From: a virus
Reading direction: 5' to 3' (one strand)
DNA length: 44,422 nt
Virus record (IMG/VR): IMGVR_UViG_3300020119_000019
Coordinates: 1-44,422 of that record
Shown: piece by piece, positions 23,172 through 29,787 of the stretch
Layout of the letters: every line of letters begins with the position of its first letter
Numbering within the stretch: the first letter of the stretch is position 1
Notes under the pieces: model-generated
Databases searched by the model: none
What the model was told of the DNA's origin: nothing
Seen by the model: the letters and a program-made list of their open reading frames with translations, nothing else
Translations under genes and position numbers: made by a program

Positions 23172-23395
23172 GGCCAATAAATCTTGGATTGTTCGAACCA
23201 CGAAGCGACATGCGAAAGCGACGTATCGATTTCGTTAAGCAAGTCCTTCGAAGTCGACGCAAGTTCGTTAGCCTTCGCCGCAATCGCGAGTTGCAAAACC
23301 TGAACGCGGTTTTCAGGCGGGAGCGCGTCGAAGGTCGTGCCCTCGCCGCCGATCAACGCCGCAACCTTGTCTAGTTCAGTCTTCGTCGGCAGCAT
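23168..23395 (-). CDS. Hypothetical helical protein, 75 residues
   Basis: The protein begins MLPTKTELDKVAALIGGEGT and is mostly helical with an Ala/Leu-rich core and an acidic end (DLLNEIDTSLSHVASWFEQS). It overlaps the end of the membrane protein gene by 20 bases and its own stop overlaps the next start (ATGA). No family recognised. Confidence 0.5.
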   Translation of the reverse strand: MLPTKTELDKVAALIGGEGTTFDALPPENRVQVLQLAIAAKANELASTSKDLLNEIDTSLSHVASWFEQSKIYWP

Positions 23396-23552
23396 GACGC
23401 GGCGCCCCCAGGATCATTAGCCGAACGCCGTCCAATACCAAAGCGGCGACAAGCATAATCAAGCCCGCTGTCGAATAGCCGAACACGATCGCGGCAATAC
23501 CGCCGATCGCAAGTCCCTGTTGAATGATCCAACTCGCAAGCCAAGGTTTCAT
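23376..23552 (-). CDS. Small two-helix membrane protein
   Basis: The 58-residue protein begins MKPWLASWIIQQGLAIGGIA and has two hydrophobic segments (about residues 12-28 and 30-48). The ATG at 23552 has GGGGGA upstream and its ATGA overlaps the Tad2-like gene stop. It is probably in the inner membrane; function unknown. Confidence 0.6.
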   Translation of the reverse strand: MKPWLASWIIQQGLAIGGIAAIVFGYSTAGLIMLVAALVLDGVRLMILGAPRHAADED

Positions 23553-23887
23553 TGCGGTTTCCCCCATTTGTCGCGCGTAACGGGCGCGTGCGCAGGCCGT
23601 CCCCAATTGATCGAAGGATTGCCCCATTTGCTGCGAATAGCTTCGTCGCGTTTGGCGAGGCGTTCGGCTTGCTCCCGTGTCGTAACGCAAAGCGCGTCGA
23701 CCATTGGACCGCAAATCGTCCAATTTGCCGCAAGGTCGTCGTTGCAAGGCGTCCAGCCGGAAGACGAAAGCTGAAAGTTGATGCGCAGCCCGGCGAAGGC
23801 GTACGACACGTACGAACCTTCGGCCATGCCGTCATGACGAACCCAGGCGCCTTGTACGGCTTCGGATCGGGCTTCGGCGAAGTTCAC
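23549..23887 (-). CDS. Candidate Tad2-like (DUF2829) protein
   Basis: From a GTG at 23887 the product is 112 residues (VNFAEARSEAVQGAWVRHDG at its start). It has NFAEA-x2-EAVQGAWVRHDG near the start and PCNDDLAANWTICGP later. These resemble the Tad2/DUF2829 pattern: F-x-EAL near the N-terminus, a central R-x-x-W-x-G, and a final D-x-LAxDW. Tad2 proteins sequester the signalling molecule of the Thoeris defence. The resemblance is moderate and the C-terminal 45 residues are extra. GTGA overlaps the stop of the previous gene. Confidence 0.5.
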   Translation of the reverse strand: MNFAEARSEAVQGAWVRHDGMAEGSYVSYAFAGLRINFQLSSSGWTPCNDDLAANWTICGPMVDALCVTTREQAERLAKRDEAIRSKWGNPSINWGRPAHAPVTRDKWGKPQ

Positions 23888-24075
23888 GACTTCTTCAACC
23901 GCCAAAAGCCAAACGCCTTTTGCGAAACGGCGACGTTGCGAGCAACGCCCGGCCATTTCATCGCATACGATATGTCGCCATTGCGAAGCGGCACGACGGC
24001 GCCCGGCGGGTTCGTTGTGCCGATCAAGCCGTTCGTAATTCGAAAGCCGTTCGTTGTACCTTCGACGATAACCAT
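23884..24075 (-). CDS. Hypothetical protein, 63 residues
   Basis: The protein begins MVIVEGTTNGFRITNGLIGT and ends in a basic segment RLKKS. The ATG at 24075 has GGAACCGGGCAA upstream. It is directly coupled to the Tad2-like gene (TGA/GTG overlap). Small beta-rich fold predicted; no family recognised. Confidence 0.55.
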   Translation of the reverse strand: MVIVEGTTNGFRITNGLIGTTNPPGAVVPLRNGDISYAMKWPGVARNVAVSQKAFGFWRLKKS

Positions 24076-24095
24076 TTGCCCGGTTCCTTTGCGCG

Positions 24096-24317
24096 TTATT
24101 CCGTCGGCTGGACTTCTTCCGAAGCGGCCAAGTCCAGCGGGGCAGCGACGCCGTACAGTGCGGAATGCACACGAGCGGCGACGTTTTCGATTGCCTTTGC
24201 GGCGAGCGGCAGGCCGCTTTCCTGAAGTGCGATCGTTACCGCATCCTTGATCCGCGCGGCGGCGTCCTTCACGTCTACGCCGATTGCGTCTAGGTCTTCC
24301 TTGATCGTCTTGGCCAT
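24096..24317 (-). CDS. Hypothetical helical protein, 73 residues
   Basis: It begins MAKTIKEDLDAIGVDVKDAA and is mostly helical (AARIKDAVTIALQES, AAKAIENVAARVHSAL) with an acidic C-terminus. AAAAGGAC lies upstream of the ATG at 24317, and just before that is the inverted repeat at 24337-24350. No family recognised. Confidence 0.55.
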   Translation of the reverse strand: MAKTIKEDLDAIGVDVKDAAARIKDAVTIALQESGLPLAAKAIENVAARVHSALYGVAAPLDLAASEEVQPTE

Positions 24318-24336
24318 GATCCGTCCTTTTCCGTCT

Positions 24337-24350
24337 AGCGGTCAACCGCT
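24337..24350. promoter_or_regulatory. Inverted repeat AGCGGT-CA-ACCGCT (possible operator)
   Basis: A perfect six-base inverted repeat with a two-base spacer sits 20 bases upstream of the ATG at 24317 and overlaps a TTGACC hexamer on the minus strand. It could be a protein-binding site or a very tight hairpin. Confidence 0.35.
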
Positions 24351-24364
24351 GGCCAGGGGTTAGG

Positions 24365-24754
24365 CTATCTGCCCCAATTCGTCAAGATGATGATCGCGAT
24401 TGACCAAAACACGGCGATAAAGACCGAATACAAAACGAATTTCGTTTCGTTGTGATGTTCGCGCAACAAAACCGCGTGATAATCGGACGGCGCGTCTTGA
24501 TCGTAATCGCCAAAGTCGAAGCTGTCGAAGCAATGACAGTCCGTCAAGAGTACGTCGCATTCTTGGCAATAGCCGTCGCCGAAGTCTTCCGCAACATCGA
24601 ACAAGCGTTCATGCCCGCCAACGGTCGTCACGCCGCCAACGGTCGTCACGCCGCCCGAAGGCGTCCCCAGGGTGTAACGCGGGCTCGCGATCAAGCGAGC
24701 CGCCACGAAGCCGGGTTCGTCGTCCTTTGCGTCGTCGATATACACGCTAGTCAT
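24365..24754 (-). CDS. Cysteine-cluster protein with C-terminal membrane anchor
   Basis: The 129-residue protein begins MTSVYIDDAKDDEPGFVAAR, then has two copies of GGVTT-V, then YCQECDVLLTDCHCFD, where several cysteines may bind metal, and ends in a hydrophobic segment VLYSVFIAVFWSIAIIILTN that looks like one membrane helix. The repeat in DNA is a tandem 18-bp unit at about 24619-24655. The ATG at 24754 overlaps the preceding small gene (ATGA). Confidence 0.6.
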   Translation of the reverse strand: MTSVYIDDAKDDEPGFVAARLIASPRYTLGTPSGGVTTVGGVTTVGGHERLFDVAEDFGDGYCQECDVLLTDCHCFDSFDFGDYDQDAPSDYHAVLLREHHNETKFVLYSVFIAVFWSIAIIILTNWGR

Positions 24755-24885
24755 TTCTGCCCCCAACGTTCAGGTTCGAAGCCGATCGGCTTCGTTCGCT
24801 CTTGTATGCGACGATCGAACCAAGCGCCCGACGACTTCGGCAGTTCGCGACGAAGTTCGTTGCGGTTGCGCGGATTATACCGCAC
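24751..24885 (-). CDS. Small basic protein, 44 residues (GTG start)
   Basis: The frame is open from a GTG at 24885 to a TGA at 24751 and gives a product starting MRYNPRNRNELRRELPKSSG, with WFDRRIQERTKPIGFEPERW later. It overlaps its neighbours on both sides by four and about eleven bases, and codon usage resembles neighbouring genes. The function is unknown. Confidence 0.5.
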   Translation of the reverse strand: MRYNPRNRNELRRELPKSSGAWFDRRIQERTKPIGFEPERWGQK

Positions 24886-25045
24886 GACGCGGGCCGATCG
24901 GATAGGTTGCAAGCTGCCGGTTCAAAAACGCCATATCGCCGCGATGATAACCGACGCGCTCCCATGTGTTGCCCTTGCGTTCTTCAATCCAAACGCAAAC
25001 GCGCCCGTCGTCGCAACAGTCAAGTTGAATGCGTTGTTCGTTCAT
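24875..25045 (-). CDS. Small hypothetical protein, 56 residues
   Basis: The 56-residue product begins MNEQRIQLDCCDDGRVCVWI, with three cysteines, then EERKGNTWERVGYHRGDMAF and a basic end. The ATG at 25045 has AGGACCGGGCAT upstream, a variant of the recurring leader. No family recognised. Confidence 0.55.
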   Translation of the reverse strand: MNEQRIQLDCCDDGRVCVWIEERKGNTWERVGYHRGDMAFLNRQLATYPIGPRRAV

Positions 25046-25063
25046 TATGCCCGGTCCTTCGCT

Positions 25064-25240
25064 TCAGCCGTAAACGGCTCGCCATGCGATGCCGCCGAAC
25101 CTATAGACGACTACCGCGCCGCGCAACTCATTCAACGCGAGTAATCCCCATATCATCCAAGGGTTTCCGCCCAAACGCCGCAAAGCGATGTTCAGCCCCA
25201 GGCTTAGGACGGTTTCAGCGATGAAAGCGGCGCGGTTCAT
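25064..25240 (-). CDS. Small hydrophobic protein, leaderless candidate
   Basis: The 58-residue protein begins MNRAAFIAETVLSLGLNIAL and has a hydrophobic centre with a tryptophan-rich segment (NPWMIWGLLALNELRG) and a C-terminal basic/aromatic stretch. It may be membrane-associated. The start at 25240 has no Shine-Dalgarno; the predicted promoter places the transcription start at the A of the ATG, so it would be translated from a leaderless message. Confidence 0.55.
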   Translation of the reverse strand: MNRAAFIAETVLSLGLNIALRRLGGNPWMIWGLLALNELRGAVVVYRFGGIAWRAVYG

Positions 25241-25246
25241 GTACGA

Positions 25247-25275
25247 CGAATACGACGCTTTCGTTTATTCGTCAA
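25247..25275 (-). promoter_or_regulatory. Promoter for the 25240 gene
   Basis: TTGACG (25275-25270), a 17-base spacer and TATTCG (25252-25247), on the minus strand. Start site expected at 25240, the first base of the gene's ATG. Confidence 0.65.
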
Positions 25276-25579
25276 GTGTTTTGTTGTGCGAAATAATAAT
25301 GTCGCGTTGTCTCTTATCGCGGCGCATTCTCGCTTCGCCTTCCTCTTGTTTGTACGTTTCATGCGCAGCGACTAACGCGGCGACTAACGCAACGGCGTGC
25401 GCTTCGTTCCTGCACTTCACTAAATGCGTTTCGTGCGCTTCCAAAGCGTAAGGCTGTTGACTTTCGAAAGATGATTTTTCCTGCCATCTTCCGAGCGAGG
25501 CGTAACGAAAGATTTTGAATAAGCGTCCGCCGTTCGCGTTCAGCAATACGGCGACTTCGCCTTTGCGAAAGTTTCGCAT
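25265..25579 (-). CDS. Hypothetical protein, 104 residues
   Basis: The protein begins MRNFRKGEVAVLLNANGGRL and has a helical Ala/Val-rich second half (EAHAVALVAALVAAHETYKQ) and a basic end. The ATG at 25579 has GAAGGGA upstream. The end of this gene overlaps the promoter of the next gene. No family recognised. Confidence 0.6.
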   Translation of the reverse strand: MRNFRKGEVAVLLNANGGRLFKIFRYASLGRWQEKSSFESQQPYALEAHETHLVKCRNEAHAVALVAALVAAHETYKQEEGEARMRRDKRQRDIIISHNKTLDE

Positions 25580-25582
25580 GTC

Positions 25583-25708
25583 TTATCCCTTCGTCAAATG
25601 CCAAACAATGAAAAGGCCGATCGCCAGCCATAGCGGAACGCGGTTTGCCGCCCTGCGCCCCAGGCCAAAGCCAAAGCCGCGAAGCATCGCGTTAAATACG
25701 CGGTCCAT
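25583..25708 (-). CDS. Small membrane protein, 41 residues
   Basis: The 41-residue protein begins MDRVFNAMLRGFGFGLGRRA and has a single hydrophobic segment (PLWLAIGLFIVWHL) before a short basic end. The ATG at 25708 has AAGGGGAAT upstream. Too small for family recognition; probably an inner-membrane peptide. Confidence 0.6.
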   Translation of the reverse strand: MDRVFNAMLRGFGFGLGRRAANRVPLWLAIGLFIVWHLTKG

Positions 25709-25719
25709 TGTAATTCCCC

Positions 25720-25854
25720 TTAGCGACGATGGCTGCGGCGGTCGCGATGCGCGATCGCAATGGCTTTCTTGCGCGCGAGGCGTTCGCGTTCTTCGAAAGC
25801 GGCGATATGGGCGAAGGCGTATCCTTCGAAGTATGCGAGTTCCGAATAAGGCAT
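25720..25854 (-). CDS. Small basic protein, 44 residues
   Basis: The 44-residue product begins MPYSELAYFEGYAFAHIAAF and continues with an Arg/Lys-rich helix (ERERLARKKAIAIAHRDRRS). The ATG at 25854 has GGAAGGAAC upstream, a strong ribosome binding site. No family recognised. Confidence 0.6.
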   Translation of the reverse strand: MPYSELAYFEGYAFAHIAAFEERERLARKKAIAIAHRDRRSHRR

Positions 25855-25875
25855 TGTTCGTTCCTTCCGTTGCGT

Positions 25876-26073
25876 TCAAGCGATACCGTGCTTCGCCTTC
25901 ATTTCAGCGTAAAGCTTGTTGCAAGCCTTCTTCGTGCCAGCGGTTGCGCTGTCAATCTTCTTGAAGCGAAGCGAGCCGTCCAGGGTAGGGCCTGCAAGCT
26001 GTTCCATAACGTACACGACGAAGCCGCGAGCGTCGGGGTTGTTCTTGAAGCGGATAACCTTGGGAGCGGTCAT
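25876..26073 (-). CDS. Small basic protein, 65 residues
   Basis: The protein begins MTAPKVIRFKNNPDARGFVV and has alternating beta and helical parts with Lys-rich segments (KKACNKLYAEMKAKHG). The ATG at 26073 has AAGGAAAT upstream. No family recognised; may be DNA- or RNA-binding by charge. Confidence 0.6.
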   Translation of the reverse strand: MTAPKVIRFKNNPDARGFVVYVMEQLAGPTLDGSLRFKKIDSATAGTKKACNKLYAEMKAKHGIA

Positions 26074-26101
26074 TTCGATTTCCTTCCGTCTTGATATACG
26101 A

Positions 26102-26130
26102 CGGTTACGACGATTGCGTTTCGTTGTCAA
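26102..26130 (-). promoter_or_regulatory. Candidate promoter between methyltransferase-like gene and 26073 operon
   Basis: TTGACA (26130-26125) overlaps the stop codon of the methyltransferase-like gene, followed after 17 bases by TAACCG (26107-26102), a weak -10. The surrounding CGTCGT matches the other promoters of this block. Confidence 0.4.
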
Positions 26131-26861
26131 GCGGCTTTCGCAAATTGCTTCAACGTCCAGTTAGCGAAGAACACGGCTTGCGCCCAACCGCGTGGCGTCG
26201 TGCTGCGAATGCGCTTGGTTCGTTCGCTCTTGCCGCCAAGGTTCGACCAACCGGGATAGTACCCGCAATCGGGAACCGGACGCTTAGGCGGAACGACGAA
26301 GCCGTTGCCGTACCAAATCCAAGTTTCTTTCGTGTAAGCGTCGCGCGGCGGGATGATATCGGGATACGTCGGGTGCCGATCGTCTTCGGATAGATAGCCG
26401 CCGAAGTCGGACGGATCGAATTTGAAATTCGGCGGACGATACATGGTCGAAATAACCGAACGCGGGTTTTCAGCGAACCACGGGCAACCGACGACATTGC
26501 CGACGGTTTCCGTTGTGCGCCAGAGAGAGAGAGCCCGCGACTGAAATTCAGGATCGATCGCACGCTTCTTTGCAAAGTGCTTGGCGCCGCATGTCGCAAG
26601 TTCGGTACACGGCCCGAAGCCGAACACGATAAGCGGGTTCATCGCAATGATTGCTTCGATCGCGTAATTCGTCGCGCCTTCAGCCTGCCAGGGCGAAGGC
26701 ATAAGATCGGCTTTGACGAAGCCAATCGAACCGCCTGAAGCGAAGTGCTCAACGCGCCCGTCGTTCAATATGTCGAAGCAAAGGCATTCAAAGCCGCGTT
26801 CAGCCCAAGGGCGAACCATAAGCCCGCTTTCGTCGAACATTGATACAACAGGTCGGTTCAT
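26127..26861 (-). CDS. C5-cytosine methyltransferase-like protein
   Basis: The 244-residue protein begins MNRPVVSMFDESGLMVRPWA. It has the features of a phage family related to C5 DNA methyltransferases: a start segment like a nucleotide-binding loop (SMFDESG), a Pro-Cys motif in FGFGPCTELATCGAKHF (PC as in motif IV), ENPRS (motif VI-like ENP), and near the end DAYTKETWIWYGNGFVVP. Key residues PC and ENP are present, so methylation of cytosine is possible. The order and short length differ from classical enzymes, so it might modify another substrate. AAAGGAAG lies upstream of the ATG at 26861. Confidence 0.6.
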   Translation of the reverse strand: MNRPVVSMFDESGLMVRPWAERGFECLCFDILNDGRVEHFASGGSIGFVKADLMPSPWQAEGATNYAIEAIIAMNPLIVFGFGPCTELATCGAKHFAKKRAIDPEFQSRALSLWRTTETVGNVVGCPWFAENPRSVISTMYRPPNFKFDPSDFGGYLSEDDRHPTYPDIIPPRDAYTKETWIWYGNGFVVPPKRPVPDCGYYPGWSNLGGKSERTKRIRSTTPRGWAQAVFFANWTLKQFAKAA

Positions 26862-26883
26862 TGCTTCGCTTCCTTTGCCCACA

Positions 26884-27069
26884 TTAAGCGGCCCAAGCTG
26901 CCCGGCGTCGATCGTCTTCGCTCGCCGGTTCGCGTCCAATGACGGCGCCAAGCTTCGAACCTTCAGGGTTCACGCCTTCAGCCGTCCAGTAATCGAATTC
27001 GGCCTTCGTGCCGCAGCCGAAAGAAACCCCGTCTTCGAAAACCCATTCGTAAACTTCAACGGTCGTCAT
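26884..27069 (-). CDS. Small hypothetical protein, 61 residues
   Basis: The protein begins MTTVEVYEWVFEDGVSFGCG and has a short beta-rich first half and a helical, acidic second half. The ATG at 27069 has AAAGGAC upstream. It is the first gene after the promoter beside the dyad element. No family recognised. Confidence 0.6.
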   Translation of the reverse strand: MTTVEVYEWVFEDGVSFGCGTKAEFDYWTAEGVNPEGSKLGAVIGREPASEDDRRRAAWAA

Positions 27070-27090
27070 GGTTCGTCCTTTCGGTCTTGA

Positions 27091-27126
27091 TAGGTTGAAC
27101 CTAATAGCATTCGCCGAAGCTGTCAA
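27091..27126 (-). promoter_or_regulatory. Promoter with overlapping palindrome
   Basis: TTGACA (27126-27121), 17-base spacer, TAGGTT (27103-27098) on the minus strand, about 30 bases before the ATG at 27069. The -10 lies in the perfect palindrome TAGGTTGAACCTA (27091-27103), a likely operator. Confidence 0.6.
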
Positions 27127-27191
27127 GCGCAATCGACAAAATTTTTATCGGATGTACGATCGTCGGTACGTTTAGCCCTTCGGCGGTTCCA

Positions 27192-27409
27192 TAGTATAGA
27201 ATAGTAGGGGGAATATGATGCTCAAACCCTTGGAAATCTGCCAAATAGTATAAATAGTATAATAGTATATAAGGGGTAGGGGAATTTTCGTTATCCGGTT
27301 AGGTCCAGGTCGGTCCGATATCACTCACTACCCTACTATCGTACTATTCGTACTATTTGGCGGTTTTCTGCGGGTTTCAGCCTACTACGGGCCATACTAC
27401 CCCATACTA
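27192..27409. repeat. 218-bp dyad-symmetric element with TAGTA boxes; candidate origin
   Basis: The 344-base gap between 27069 and 27415 holds this element. Five TAGTA boxes lie on the left (27192, 27202, 27246, 27255, 27263) and five mirrored TACTA boxes on the right (ending at 27409, 27399, 27355, 27346, 27338), all positioned symmetrically around 27300.5. The inner arms, 27239-27267 and 27362-27334, are 29 bases with 24 identities when one is reverse-complemented. An eleventh box (27383-27387) is outside the mirror. The region is AT-rich compared with the rest and adjoins the primase-helicase gene. Clustered iteron-like boxes beside a replication gene suggest an origin; an operator array is the alternative. 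Confidence 0.65.
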
Positions 27410-27414
27410 TCCGG

Positions 27415-29787
27415 TTAAACGAATGTTGAAGCGCGAGCAATGACGAACGCTCTAGCGGTTGTTCCGAACATTCCTTCCACTTGCTTTCGCGGCAATTCGC
27501 GAAGATCGTCGGCATCTAGCAAATGCTGAAGCGTGCGTTTAATCGCATTTGTCGAACCTGCTTTATCGGTACGGAACGACGCGCGTTGCATAAGGGCTTT
27601 CGAGATAGCCGAGTACGGATATACGCCCGCCGCGTGCCAGTTTCCAGCGATGCCGTATTTCGACGCTTCCTGTCCTGTCGTATCCTTCGCCCAACGCGAT
27701 ATAACTTTGATCATTTCGCCGATTTGCTTTTGCTCACCAGCGCCAAAGACTGCCGATCCGATTTCGCCGTTCTGAAAGCGGCTAATGACTGCGACGATAT
27801 CGCGAGCGACAAGATCGCAAGCCCAACGGGCCGCATCGATATCAATGCAGGGATCGTACGGGTATTGTCCGACGGCGACCAGGGCGGCAAGCTTCAGCGC
27901 CTTGACGTGCGCGCGGTTCCACATATGCCGAACGACTTCGTTTGCCTGCCCGTCGTTAATGTGGGCATCTGCAAACTTGTCGAAATCGTCTAGCAGCTTT
28001 TCGGCGTATGGATCGGCTCGCACCTGAACGACGCCGCCCGACGACATAACCTGTTTGACGTGCGCGGTTAGTTCGGTGACCATATCGATTAGGGCGAACG
28101 ACGGTTTCGCATATGCCGCGCTTTTGGACATGGCGGGCCGCTTGCCCTGATATTCGATCGTTAGGAAGCGAGGAAGGAAGCCGTCGGCAATCATGCCTTC
28201 GTCTAGGGCTTCGTAAAACTTTTCGGGCGTGCTTTCGCCGATTAGGGTGAACGACGGGGCGGCGATCGGCGGCGTGTTCTTATCCTTATCCGAATACGCC
28301 ATCGGGTTTAGGATGTTGCCGTGACCGGACTTGTTAAACAGGTCCATTACGACTTTCTTAACGCCGATTTCGTTTGAGTTTGCGAACGGGCTCGCCATCT
28401 GCTTTAGCCGCATCCCCCATTCGCCTTGTACGCTGAACACGCAAGGTTGACGGGCGAGCCATTTGATAAGCGCCGCGTCCGATCGTGTTTCGCCCGGTCC
28501 GACGAAATCGGCAATTACGGGGCACGTCGGCAGACACGCGCTAATCAGCTTCGATACGCCCGCGTTGATGGCTTCTTTACCCGTGCCCGTTGGGGCGAGG
28601 CAAAGGACGTACATATTCAGGCCAGTTGCCGATATGTTGAACGCCTTGCCCACAATACCTGCAACAAGGCCGATCGCGCCGACTAGGGCGATTTCACGCA
28701 CCGGACGCGGCGCGGCTTCGTAAATGAAGTTCGCGACTTCCCCTAGCAAGCCTGGGGGTAAAATTATGTCGGACGGGTTGACGCCTTCAGGGCCTTGTGC
28801 GACTTGTGGCGTCGCCTGAAGCGCGGTCCTGCCCGGTTCCGCATCGGTCGGGGCGGTTGGTCCTTCCACCGCCCCGTTACCGCCCAGGAACCCCGGCAAT
28901 TCAATCTGTTCTTCCGGCTGCAACAAGTCGTCGAACTGGACCTTCAAGCCTTCGATATCGATTTCGGGCAACTGCCGATCGAACGACTTGTTCACCATGT
29001 ACGAAACGTAATCGTCGCGCTTCGCTTTGTCGCGCTCGCCAAGCTTGGATGCGCGGAAGATGCGCGCGATTTGATCGCGGTTTTGCGTATAGAATGCGAC
29101 GATATCGACAAGCGCGAAATCGGCTTCAGATTGCGAGGCGTAAAGGCTTTCCCAATCGCCTTCGTATAGCGCGCGGAACTTGTCGCCGTTCAGGGCAGAC
29201 AGCGCCTTGCCGATAACGCTTGCGTCGTCTTCCTTCTGTTCGGCGTTGCCGCCGTATTGATGGATCGAAGCTGGCCCGCCCATTTGATGCCAAAGCAACA
29301 TTGCGGCATTTTGGCATTCGATAATCGGCGCATCGCGGTAAACGTCGCCGGTCATGGTCATGAAGCGAAGGTTCGAATAGATTTCGATTTGCGCCCGCTT
29401 GCGACCGCGCGGAATGCTGCCCTTACCGATGATATGCAAGCCGGTGCCCGATGGCGAGCGTTCGGCGTACGATTGGATTTCGTGGAATATGCGCTGTTGA
29501 CGCTGAAAGATTTCGTCGTCGCCCTTGGGGTCGTCAAGGTCGATAAAAACGTAAGGATCGTCGTCGGTAAGGACGAACCCGATACCGCTGAAGGCGCCGC
29601 TTTCGAACGCGCGCAAGGCGTCTTCGAATGTGCCCCATGTCGATGGCTTGTCGACGGCAGCCTTAGCGCCCGCGACGATAGGCGAGTACGGAACCTTCGT
29701 CGGTTTCGGCCCGCCTTGATCCTCTAGCCGCCACACAATCCATTGACGGTAAAAGCGCATTTCGCTTGGAATTGCATCGAACGCCAT
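27415..29787 (-). CDS. Primase-polymerase/DUF3987 helicase
   Basis: The 790-residue protein begins MAFDAIPSEMRFYRQWIVWR. The N-terminal half is a bifunctional primase-polymerase-like domain with WR at the front, GFVLTDDDPYVFIDLDDPKG near residue 80 (acidic residues of the active site) and SGTGLHIIGKG. The C-terminal half is a DUF3987-type helicase/ATPase with a Walker A motif APTGTGKEAI near residue 395-402. It would prime and unwind DNA at the fork. The start at 29787 uses TAATG overlap with the HTH gene; an upstream start (29814) is within that gene. The stop lies at the edge of the dyad element. Confidence 0.8.
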   Translation of the reverse strand: MAFDAIPSEMRFYRQWIVWRLEDQGGPKPTKVPYSPIVAGAKAAVDKPSTWGTFEDALRAFESGAFSGIGFVLTDDDPYVFIDLDDPKGDDEIFQRQQRIFHEIQSYAERSPSGTGLHIIGKGSIPRGRKRAQIEIYSNLRFMTMTGDVYRDAPIIECQNAAMLLWHQMGGPASIHQYGGNAEQKEDDASVIGKALSALNGDKFRALYEGDWESLYASQSEADFALVDIVAFYTQNRDQIARIFRASKLGERDKAKRDDYVSYMVNKSFDRQLPEIDIEGLKVQFDDLLQPEEQIELPGFLGGNGAVEGPTAPTDAEPGRTALQATPQVAQGPEGVNPSDIILPPGLLGEVANFIYEAAPRPVREIALVGAIGLVAGIVGKAFNISATGLNMYVLCLAPTGTGKEAINAGVSKLISACLPTCPVIADFVGPGETRSDAALIKWLARQPCVFSVQGEWGMRLKQMASPFANSNEIGVKKVVMDLFNKSGHGNILNPMAYSDKDKNTPPIAAPSFTLIGESTPEKFYEALDEGMIADGFLPRFLTIEYQGKRPAMSKSAAYAKPSFALIDMVTELTAHVKQVMSSGGVVQVRADPYAEKLLDDFDKFADAHINDGQANEVVRHMWNRAHVKALKLAALVAVGQYPYDPCIDIDAARWACDLVARDIVAVISRFQNGEIGSAVFGAGEQKQIGEMIKVISRWAKDTTGQEASKYGIAGNWHAAGVYPYSAISKALMQRASFRTDKAGSTNAIKRTLQHLLDADDLRELPRKQVEGMFGTTARAFVIARASTFV

